Below the pieces are notes generated by a model. That model worked only from the letters and a program-made list of their open reading frames with translations, was not told the DNA's origin and made no database searches. Positions 1 through 9,965 of a DNA stretch of 64,000 nt are shown here, piece by piece (within the stretch, counting starts at the first letter, position 1; the number at the start of each line of letters is the position of its first letter). Position numbers and translations under genes: made by a program. This DNA is from Polydactylus sextarius (Eukaryota; Chordata; Actinopteri; Polynemidae), in NCBI GenBank assembly GCA_016801845.1, contig CM028912.1, positions 7,935,501-7,999,500 on the forward strand. Reading direction: 5' to 3'.

Positions 1-2
1 AT

Positions 3-73
<71 letters not shown>

Positions 74-279
74 TTAAATGATTCAGCAACAATATTGTTG
101 TTTTATTCTTATATTTAAAGTTAAAGCATCATAACTTAGATTTTGCACATTCTTCTGATAATTAACTGGGATTAAAAACTCAACTCTCCACAAACTCTAA
201 ATGTCTAAATGTTGCACTTGAAAAGATTCAGTGCGAAGCGAGTGATGCTAAAATTATCTAATGATTCGCGCAGGTGAAA
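1..279. other. 5' flank of nr1i2
   Basis: AT-rich sequence beginning with an (AT)n tract. A run ending in cgcag at 269-273, directly before gtgaaaATG, could be a 3' splice site. In that case these bases would be the end of an intron behind an upstream non-coding exon. I see no TATA box or CpG cluster that would make it a convincing promoter. Confidence 0.4.
4..69. repeat. (AT)n microsatellite
   Basis: Uninterrupted AT dinucleotide run of about 30 units at the left edge of the window; it may continue outside. Confidence 0.95.
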
Positions 280-3200
280 ATGAGCAGCAAGGTCAGTGGA
301 GTACAGACCATCAGTGAAGATCTCACGGAGCAAAACGAAGAGGACGAGGAAGAAGACACGTCGGAAGATGATGATGAGCCCAGAGCCTGCGGCGTGTGTG
401 GAGATCTGGCCAAAGGTTATCACTTCAATGCCTTGACATGTGAAGGCTGCAAAGGCTTCTTCAGGTGCTGTTGTTTCACTCGCTCGCTTCTTCTTTCATA
501 CACGCTCTGCAGTTTTTCCCTCATCCCTACATGCGTAGCATTAACCGCAACATTGGAGTTGGTGATAAATTAATTCGAGCCTTTTTTTAGGCTTGAATGT
601 GAGACAGAAACACTTAACGTCATGATTGATTTACAGTTTTCTCAGTTGCTTAAGCACTTCCTGAAGCACTGTTACAAAACACACTACAGTACACTACAAC
701 TGCGGGATTGTCACATAAATTTAAATTCTTACTCTGCAGCACAACATTTGTGCAACTGCAAACAAATACATTGACAAAAGAGAAGAAAATATTTGTCATT
801 TTATGATAACTGATAATTCACTGGTTTTAAGTGTTTGTAACATGTTGTTTGCAAAACACGTCAGTTCTCTGTTTGACTCAGGATGTTCAGGATGTTTCTG
901 TTCACTGACAGGATGTGAACTCATAAAATAAAAGAAGAGGTCAAAGGATTCTTTAGAGAAAAAAAAAACAAAAGGTGATAATAAAAAATAATGATTATAA
1001 CTGCACATAAAGTATTTATAGTTTTCATAGAACATCCCCTTTTTTAACTAGATGTGATACACAGCAGGTATTTCTTCTGAACACAGCACATTAGCAACGT
1101 ATTCAGGAGCATAAAACTTCTCATGTTTAAATTGACACTTTTTCAGCTGCATCGTTTGTTAGTAACAATCACAAGAAGAAGAAGCAAACATCCCAAAACT
1201 GTGTTCTACTGCGGCTGTTGACAAAATCGTATAATGACGTTTGAAACAATAATAGAAAAAATCAGTTTATCTCTGTAACGACAATTTTAAAAAAAGTAAA
1301 CAAACTACCATTGTCTCTTTTAATATTTCCTTCTTTCTGTGCTCACAGCCTCATTCATTACGCTGCATTTATTTTTTTTATTCTGAGGATGGAAAAAAAA
1401 CGTCCTGATCGATCTAATGTCATTTTTATGGTGATACCAGATTTAGAGGAACTGGGAAACATCTAGTCTGTGAAGATTTACATGATAAGCAACACGTAAG
1501 GAGACTAATTCACTTCATTAGAAAAACGCTTTTGAATCTAAGTCTGACACCGATGCAGGTTGATGATGATTTGAATCATGAGTGAAAACAACATTAAATG
1601 TATATTTAGAAAAATTGACCATCTGGTTTTTAAATTGATGTAAATTTATAACATTTGAAATTAGAATTGTGGCAAAACAACAGAGAATAAAAACTGTTCA
1701 GTGTTTGTTTTTTTAGAAATGTCAGAAAAAAAAAAAAAAACTTGCATGACAGTACAAATACAACTTGCTCAATACTCTGCGTGTTGAACAAGTTGTAATT
1801 GCTTGTCATTGCGTCAGTTCTAAATTCTCGTCTCCTTAAACATGTCGATCGTTATGAATCTTCAAATCTGTGTTAAATCTGAAACTTTTTTGGGGGGCGA
1901 GCGTGTTTGACGTGACGGGCTGAAAGCATGAAAACATGTTGACACATACAGCTGCAACAATATGACCAAATAAATACTGTACAGTTTCTTAACACTTGAG
2001 AAGTCTTCATCAGCGCCTAAGATAAATATCTGGCTCTTTAGTTGCTGGCTCCACCACCTTGTTGCTAATTCTTAAAGGTATAAATGTATTGTAATACTAT
2101 AATGTATTTAATCTTTAGTGTTGCTACCAGATTTCTCATGGATATACTCATTCACATACACTGCAGCTTCCTTTGTTTGGTCAGGTAACGTTACATTTCC
2201 GAAACTAAAGATGGTGCCAGTGTGATGTTATCGTCTGGTCTGGGTGAAGTGTGATACTGTCGTGTAACGTGCGTGATAATCTTCATGTGATTTCTAACCT
2301 CAGATTGTTTGTTTAAGCTTTTCACTGAATTAACTGGATTTTTTTTTTTTTTTTTCAACAATTAAAAATTCAGACGTGCCATAAAGAGGTCAACGCAGCT
2401 CCACTGTCCGTTCCTGAATAAATGCATCATCAACAAAAACAACCGCCGGTCGTGTCAAGCCTGTCGCTTCAGGAAATGCCAGGCCATAGGGATGCGTAAA
2501 GAAAGTAAGTAACATCCATCACAACACATAATCCCTTATGGCTTATGGACAAATGTTTTATTAAAAAGATAAAAATATATAACTTGTATGTGTGTGTGTG
2601 TGTGTGTTGATGTAAAGAACATGTAGGTATTGTTGTGTTTCTGCAGTGGTCATGTCTGAGCAGGAGGTATTGGAAAGGAGAATCCGAATCAAGAAGAAGA
2701 AGATGCGATCCGCTCCGGTGCAACTTTCACCTGAGCAGCAGGAAACCATTCAGGACCTCGTCTGTCGACACCGCAGCTCATTCGACCCGACGTTTTCCCG
2801 CTTCAGAAGCTTTAGGGTGTGTTATTGACTGCAAGCATGAATGCGGTGGCTGTCAACCTTATTGTCTAAACTCATCTGACTGGATTTTTGTGGCTTTCTT
2901 CTTTTTTTTTTTTTCTTATTTTCTTTTTTCAGCCCATGGACAGAATCATCCTTCCTGTAAGTGAGTACAGACAGCATACAAGCGAGTCCTTTGACCCACT
3001 GACCAACTGCCCCACAAACACCTGCACTAAGACTAGTACATCTGCTGCTGACCCCAGAGCATCCTCATGTGCCAACTCCCTTTCCTCCTCTTCATCATCA
3101 TCCTCCTCCTGCTCCAGTCTCTGTGTTTCCTTTGAAAAACAAGAGAGCCAAGAGGGAGAAGAAGTTAGAAAAGGTAACGTTTTTACTGCTCTCCCACACC

Positions 3201-5603
3201 TGGCTGACCTCTTCACTTACATGATCCAGGACATTATTAGTTTCTCCAAAAGTCTACAGTACTTCCAGTAAGTGTGTGTTCACTAGTGCATATTCAGATG
3301 CATTTCAGTAGGTATTTGTCTATTGATATGTGACATGTATCATGTTATGCCGGTCCCGCACAGGTCTCTAACCATTAAGGACCAAATATCTCTGCTAAAG
3401 GGAGCCGCATTTGAAATTATGCAAATCCGCTTCAACATGGTGTTTAACGTGAAAACGAGCATTTGGGAATGTGGCCATGTTACGTACTGCATAGGTGACG
3501 GCGTGCGAGGTGAGACTCAAACACAAACAGCAATACGAAAAATGTGTGACGTATGTACATGTTAGCAAACAGTCATTACGAAAACAAAGACACAGATAAT
3601 CATCTGGCTGTTTCACAGCGTGAATATGCCACAGTGGTCATTATATCAGTGGTTTGGTGCTGGTAGGAAGTGTGCTGTGGGTTTATGAAAGCTTTTATTT
3701 GCAGAAGACATACACCAGGTGGTGAAAACAATGTTACCCAAAGTGGGTCAGTAGTTTGTGGTTTATTCACTGTGAGCAACAAAGTAAGAAGAATAAACTT
3801 TAGCACCAAATTAACCAATACTACAGCAATTATAATTAAGTTTTTAATTAGGAGAAAATCACATAGTAGTTAATAGTAATAGGAAAGGTTACCTAGCATG
3901 GAGTGGAAATAGAAAAGAGCTGGATGCATGGGATAGGTTGATGTCAGATGGGGTAGATAAGTGTGTCAAAGGCAAACGTATGTTTTGATACAGATTAGCA
4001 ACACAGTCGTACACTACATTCCTCACATACACTGTCCTGTATGTGAGGAATCCAGTTTGTCTCCAAGAAGAGTCATTGTGATCCAGTAGTTCTAATATAT
4101 AAACTAATGAATTGCTGCAGACGTGTCTGTAGATCCATTTTTTTCTGAGCGTGATGTTCAAACATGCAATAATGCATGAGGGCGTTTCTGTCTCACCTTT
4201 TATCAGGTTACCTGTGACACACAGGTAATGTGACTCCCTGTTCTGCAGAATGTGGCCAAACTGGTGGTTTAGTGTCTATTTGCTGTCTAAAGGAGAAAAA
4301 AAACAAAACAAAACAGCTAACGTTTTCCTGTATCCTGCAATACTTTCTACTGTGGGATATTTACGGTTGGGTGACGATTCAAATTACAGGCAAGAGTTTG
4401 GATGATTTTAAACATAGTTCTGATTGATAATTTTACCACTGGTTTCAGTCAGAGTGCATGTGATTATAAAACTGCTTGTAAGTAGTTTCATGTTACGCCA
4501 CCAGTGAATTCACAGTTAGAACCAACCTAACCATTGCATAATATCAACAAACAAGTTCACAGTGGGATGGTCATGTATATGAGTTAAATATGACTTAAAA
4601 ACTGACTGTTTCTCTGTCTTTTTCTGTTTCTCTCCTGATTTATTTTATTAATTTTCAATGAAACATCCACGTCTGGATGGAAATTCAACCTTAGTTATCT
4701 AATGCAAATATTTAGCTTTTTATAATGTGATTTGAACAAGACAGCATGAATGTTGTCCGTTGTGTTTTTTGTGTAAATGGTCGACACATATAAAGAAAGA
4801 TAAACTACTTGTAATGGATGTTATTGTAATTCAATGTCAAATGTTTCCAGTCATGCTTTAAAGGCTGTTTTCACCACAACAATTTGTGTCCCTGTTCATT
4901 TATTAAAGGGATTATTTTCCCACATTTACTTAAAAAAAAAAAGTAGAACACAGTAAAAACTCCGCCATCACTGACTGTCATTGTTCTCTTGTGTTTTTGT
5001 GAAGCTGGATTTCAGCCACTTTTACTCGAGCCACTATTCAAATTTCATCACACGCTGCGCAAACTGGACCTGCAGGAGGAAGAGTACGCCATCATGCAAG
5101 CCATGTCCCTGTTTTCTCCAGGTAACAGCAGGTCTTCTTCAGTTCATCCTAATCCTTTCTGATCAGCCAAGTGTGAAACTATGTAGGTTCAAGTTGCTTT
5201 GGATTAATAAAACTGTGTTATACAGAGATTGTTATTTGATGTGATAGATCGCCCAGGTGTGCAGCAACACGGGATTATTGATGAGGTTCATGAAAACATG
5301 GCACTGACACTACAAGCCTGGATCGACTGTCATAGAAAAGGCCCAGAAAAACAGTGAGTCATGCACCTAATGCAGCTTAGTCAGCTCCAGCTGAAACTTT
5401 CCACATGCTGATCTGTGATCTGCCTTTGTCTCCTCTCTGACTCCAGCTTGTTGTTCCCTAAAGTGGTGGCCTGTCTCACGGAGCTGAGAACAATGGCTCA
5501 GGAGTACAGCAAACAAGTTCTGCAGATCGAGGACATCCAGCCTGGCGATCTCTCTCCGCTCATATTGGAAGTGATCAGTAAAAACGCCTGCGATGAATTC
5601 TGA
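280..5603 (+). CDS. nr1i2: Pregnane X receptor (nuclear receptor NR1I2), 8 coding exons
   Basis: Ligand-activated nuclear receptor that senses xenobiotics and bile salts and, as a heterodimer with RXR, induces detoxification genes. Coding exons are 280-464, 2374-2504, 2647-2816, 2933-3267, 3364-3509, 5005-5121, 5248-5353 and 5447-5603; they join in frame to 448 residues (human about 434). The start is the ATG at 280, just after a possible acceptor (cgcag at 269-273), so a non-coding 5' exon may lie outside. An acidic N-terminus precedes the C4 zinc-finger DNA-binding domain (Cys37/Cys40, P-box CEGCKG, second finger in exon 2). The hinge has a serine run near residues 212-222. The ligand-binding domain (about 247-448) carries DQISLLKGAAFE, FNMVFN, SLFSPDRPGV and the helix-12 motif PLILEVI. 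VDR is the nearest alternative, but the LBD wording and the neighbouring gsk3b favour PXR. What I see are exons and motifs; ligand range is unknown. Confidence 0.93.
465..2373 (+). other. nr1i2 intron 1, no gene seen
   Basis: AT-rich intron between the two DNA-binding-domain exons, with donor AG|gtgctg at 464/465 and acceptor cag at 2371-2373. It splits the finger-1 arginine codon, a position typical for nuclear receptors. It contains poly-A and poly-T runs (for example 1727-1740 and 2340-2355). I recognise no element or ORF. Confidence 0.7.
2589..2607. repeat. (TG)n microsatellite in nr1i2 intron 2
   Basis: Short TG run in the 142-bp intron between coding exons 2 and 3. Confidence 0.9.
3510..5004 (+). 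other. nr1i2 intron 5 with a perfect hairpin, no gene seen
   Basis: Donor G|gtgaga at 3509/3510 and acceptor gaag at 5001-5004. It is the largest LBD intron. It holds a 14-bp-arm inverted repeat (4018-4051) and otherwise unrecognised AT-rich sequence. A 90-codon open frame on the minus strand covers 3889-4161, but I recognise no protein in it. Confidence 0.6.
4018..4051. repeat. Perfect inverted repeat (hairpin), 14-bp arms, 6-nt loop
   Basis: Left arm attcctcacataca (4018-4031), loop 4032-4037, right arm tgtatgtgaggaat (4038-4051). The arms are perfectly complementary. It lies in nr1i2 intron 5. It is too short for a typical miRNA precursor and may be a palindromic core of a degenerate mobile element. 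Confidence 0.85.
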
Positions 5604-6050
5604 TACGGACACTGTATCTTACAAAGGACAGCTCAGACATTGTGGGTCTACCTCTGTTATTTAATAACAGACACCCTGCTGAACTGGAAGCCAGCTGATT
5701 CAAAGCAAAGTATCCCCTCGTACAAATGTGTCAAGCATTAAATGATGCATTTCTGTCATGTTTAATATCAGTCTGAAACGTAAACTATCATCTTCACAAT
5801 ATCGCTCAAGTCAAAGTTTTACAAAAATGCTGTTGGATTTCTGTTATTTGTTTAACTTAAATATATATTGTGTGTCTGAATGAACATTTATTTTGCCATT
5901 AAATGGAAAGAGTTGCTGTTGTTGTCGAGTCTTTGTGGTCGGAGCTTCTTGTTTTTTTTTTTTTTTGTATTTCTAAGTTGTATTTAATTATATTTTTATC
6001 ATGTAAAAACAAAACTGCTCTACAGTCATGAATAAAACTAAGGCTGCTCC
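5604..6050 (+). other. nr1i2: nr1i2 3' UTR
   Basis: Follows the TGA at 5601-5603 and runs to an AATAAA at 6031-6036. An ATTAAA-type hexamer near 5737 could serve as an earlier site. The 3' end is inferred from the signal only. Confidence 0.6.
6031..6036 (+). terminator. nr1i2: Polyadenylation signal of nr1i2
   Basis: Canonical AATAAA about 430 bases after the nr1i2 stop codon and about 420 bases before the opposing gsk3b signal, which fits tail-to-tail genes. Confidence 0.6.
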
Positions 6051-6456
6051 TCAGATAAGAAGTCAACTATGGTATTTTTTTTCCAGCTATTAGCTAGACA
6101 AACAGCGCCCCCTTGTGGTTTTACTTGTTAAATATGGGACTGAACTGAAGTCAAAGACCCTAAAATTTGATGCCTATGTTTTTTGTCTATAATTTAACAC
6201 AATTCTTAAAGCCTTTATTTTTTGTAAACTAACTAACTGCCAATTAATACGTAAAATGTCCATTGTATTTTGAGTCTAAGAATAAGAGCAAAATTACATC
6301 ATCTTTATCAAAACTTAACTCAGCGGAGCGGCTTCAAACTGTTAATTAATTTGGCTTTATAAAGTAACAAAAGCACACTCACTAGAAGAAGATGTAACAG
6401 ACAGGTGTAGTTTTTTTTTTTTTTTTTTTTTTTATCATTTCCAGGCTATCCTACTC

Positions 6457-6462
6457 TTTATT
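6457..6462 (-). terminator. gsk3b: Distal polyadenylation signal of gsk3b
   Basis: TTTATT on the plus strand gives AATAAA on the minus strand. It is the most distal convincing signal before the nr1i2 3' end. A 20-odd-base A run (minus strand) follows at about 6433-6411. Confidence 0.5.
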
Positions 6463-7515
6463 TAATGCAAATTACAGTACCAGGGAACTATTCCTCAGAG
6501 CACGCAGAGGGAATATTTACAGAGGCGCACATTTAGCATACCTTCACAGAACAAAAGAAAAAAACAAAACAAAACAAAAAAACAAAAGAAACAAAAAAAC
6601 AAAAAAAACAAAAGAAACAAAAGAAACAAAAATTTCAGTCACAAACAGAGGCATTCAAGTAGTAGTACTGTTATACAGGATGTTTTTGTAGTATTTTCAA
6701 TGATTTTTCTTCTTTAACCCCAGTTAAACCCAGTAAGCATATTAAACCAGTATATATACTAGTATATGGATATACTAGCATATATGCTGTATGTGCTTGT
6801 CGTATTTTCTGTCTGTTTTTTTTTTCTTCTTTTTTGGTAACTTTTGTGGTGTTTTTATTGAACTGGAGTTAGGGGGAGGGGGTGGGGTGAAGTGGTCAGA
6901 CTTTCTGGTGGAGGGTAGCAACACGTTCATGAATGCAAAAATTACAGCAAGCAGGAGAGACAGGAGAAAGGCTACATGACTCGACCCCTTTAGGTGCTAC
7001 TGAATTCCCCCCGAATATGCAGACAGGAAGGAGGAACAAGCAAGAGGACAGAGAAACAACAAAATATCCACAGAGAAAGAAGACGAAGAAGAAGAAGAAA
7101 AGAGTCAGAATACATTATTGCCTCTGAGGATGGCTCATCACAACTACATCATAGTTTGGCTTTGGTAACGGAACCAACACTGTGAGTAATACATAAACTG
7201 TACTGTATTCTATATATACAGTAAAAGAGGCCTTTTTTTTGTTTTGAACCCCTGCTGTCATCCACAACACCCCCACCCCTCTACCGACTTCATCCCCGGG
7301 AGTCCGTGACGGGACTGTGGTGTACATGTTTGTGCGTGCATGTGTGTCCGAGATAAAACATCTAATAAAATAAACACTTGTCTACTTTTATCTTTAGTTA
7401 AGGAAAATATCCTTACAATTAACAATGTTTGTATATTACATAAAGTGTGCAATGAAAAAAAAAAAAAAAAAAGAGAAAAGGTGCGAGTGTGGAGGGGACT
7501 GAAAACAAAGTGGAA

Positions 7516-7518
<3 letters not shown>

Positions 7519-7549
<31 letters not shown>
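7519..7549. repeat. (TG)n microsatellite in gsk3b 3' UTR
   Basis: About 15 TG units in the putative gsk3b 3' UTR, read as CA on the transcript strand. Confidence 0.95.
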
Positions 7550-7550
<1 letters not shown>

Positions 7551-8298
7551 GCAGGATAGCAGGACATTCAACAGCACCAAAGGGAGAGTCACAATATCAG
7601 GGTGGGTGGGTGGGGGTGATGGCGTGGACTGGGTGAGTGGGAGAGGGGGGGCAAGGCGAAGGTGTATGAAAGCAAAGGCACTCCAAACTATAGTTACACT
7701 ATACATGACTAGTTCTTGTTACAATAATACAGCTGTCATCTACTGTACTGTACAGGTAAGATTGAACATATGGCTGGATAAAGCTGATCATTATCATCAT
7801 CTACAATATCCATAAACAACATCAGTTTCGCCCTGATTCTGTTTTTTGTTTTTTTTTTTTAATCTTTTTTTATTATTATTATTATTTCTTTCCCTACCCT
7901 TTGTCATCTTTGTTTTTGCTCATAAACAGTACATGGGTCTGCATATATACATACCTTGAACACAACATGGAAAAAAATAATCAACATAACAACATAAAAA
8001 ACAACATACAAGTCATACAAGTCAGAATTTTGGTGAGGAGCATTTATACTGTATATACAAATTCTGCTTTTTTTTCCTTTTCTCGTTTTTTTGTTTTTTT
8101 TGTTTTTTTTTTTTCCTTTCTTTTTTTGTTTCTTTTTTTTTTTTTTTTTTTTTAATGTAGTGAGTATTCTCTGTAAATAAGACGCTTCGACAGACTGTAC
8201 CGAGTGGCTCTATGTGTGGCAGGTGGAGGAGAAAGAACGCTAGGCTAACACTTCAGTCAGTGGTCACAACACATGAGGAAGTCAGAGGTGAGCCGAGG

Positions 8299-8321
8299 TG
8301 TGTGTGTGTGTGTGTGTGTGT
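8299..8321. repeat. (TG)n microsatellite in gsk3b 3' UTR
   Basis: About 11 TG units within the putative gsk3b 3' UTR. Confidence 0.9.
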
Positions 8322-9965
8322 TTGGTGGGGGGATGTAGGGAGAGTGGGCGGCGGCCACGGCTGAGACTTCTCAAAGAGTCGAGGAAAGAAAAGTGTTTCG
8401 AAACATCTTGAATTCTTCACAGAGACAGAGAGAAAAAGGAAGATCTAGATGGAAGGAGGAGGAGGAGGAGGAGGAGGGGATGTTTGTTTGGACACTGCAC
8501 TGTCACAGAAACACTGTTACAGACAGAGTCGGTACAAAGACAGGGAATAGAGCAATGCCCTAAATCCATCTACAGCCTTAATACAGACAACACAGGAGAA
8601 CAGGGAAGTGACTGCTGGAATCTAACCACACTCCAGCAACAAACAAAAACAACAAAACACCACCTTATCTAAGTCTATTGTCTTTAGGCAGCAGCAAATA
8701 TTGCCACTGCTCTGCCAGATATGAGCTCACCATTAATGATTTCTGAACCATTGTAGTTAATATACATATATCTATATATACTTTTTATACATAAGGAAAA
8801 GTAATATATAAACTGTGTATGTATGCATGTTTGTTTTGTATTGTATGTATATATTATACAAGCACACAGGACCAGATACATGTCACATCCATCGCACATG
8901 GCAATCCAAAAAAAACCAAAAAAAACAAAAAAAAACAAAAAAACAGCGACATTTGCCCAGGAGTACAAAACAAAACGAAAAAAAAAATTAAAAACAAGGT
9001 TGCGTAAAACAGCTCGCAAACCATTTAAAAACAACCCCAGGCAAAGACCCCACCCCTTTTCAAAACCAACAAATAAAATTAAAAAACAAAAATCTGTCCA
9101 AACATTATCCCCGCAAGTGGACTGCTTCTTTCCACATACATCAGGATCATCATGCATCCATGTGTGTGAGGACTTGTGTTTGTTTGAGTGTGTGTGTGTG
9201 TGTGTGTTTGAGTGTGTGTGTGTATACGCGTGCGTGAGCCTCATGCCTTGTCTGCGGAAGTGGAGGTGAGAAGAGAGAGGTCATGGCGACCCCCAGGTGA
9301 TCCTAACCATACTCAGGCCATGCACTACAGGAGGAACCCAAGAGGGGAGGCAGGAGGGGTGAGGTTGGTTTTGGATTGGTTGAGGTGGGAGTGGTGGTGG
9401 TGGAGGGGCGGGGGGTTCGGCCAGGGGACACAGGGGTCAGAGGTTGTAGGATGAGGATGCAGAAAAATGGAACAATGTGAGGGAGGACAAAAGGAATCAG
9501 GGAGAAGGGCCAAAGGGAACAGCTTAGGACTTTTTCTACAGATTGTCCTCTTACGAACATTAGCAGGCTAGCATTGTGTATACATGTACAGTGTACTTTT
9601 ATCAATAGTACAGTCGACAACACCTCTGGCCCTGCGCATTGTTACCCCGTTAAAAGAGCACGGAGACACGTCTTTGATGGCTTTGATGGAGGATGGATTT
9701 GAGTTCAAACAGCTGGATGTGGGGTGTGGGGGTGAGGGGCCAGTCGGGGGATAAAAGAGGCAGATTAGAGATGCTCGGTTTGTGATCGTGGTCGCGTAGG
9801 GCTGTTGTCTAGCTGTTGAACCCAGGCTGCGTCAGCATCGCTCCACTGCCGTCAGGGAGGAGAGCAGGGCAGAGCAGAGCTGAGCGGAGCTCACCCCCTG
9901 GCCGGGGCAATGGAGAGGCCGTGGCCTGGGGCTGAGACTGGGGCGGGGCTGGGTTGTCTGTGGGC

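Larger units (their letters stand above)
6440..9965 (-). other. gsk3b: gsk3b 3' UTR (long, repeat-rich)
   Basis: From the stop codon at 9968-9966 down to a minus-strand AATAAA at 6462-6457. No other gene is recognisable in these 3.5 kb. A long 3' UTR is usual for vertebrate GSK3B. It contains (TG)n runs at 7519-7549, 8299-8321 and about 9190-9225, a GGA run near 8457-8477, T-rich blocks (8070-8153) and A/AAAC-rich stretches (6548-6635, 8907-8945). Internal shorter polyadenylation sites are possible. Confidence 0.6.

Noticed and set aside
8684..9269. Overlapping 186- and 148-codon frames on opposite strands in the gsk3b 3' UTR
   Set aside because: Both are driven by A-rich and TG-rich low-complexity sequence, with no recognisable domain.
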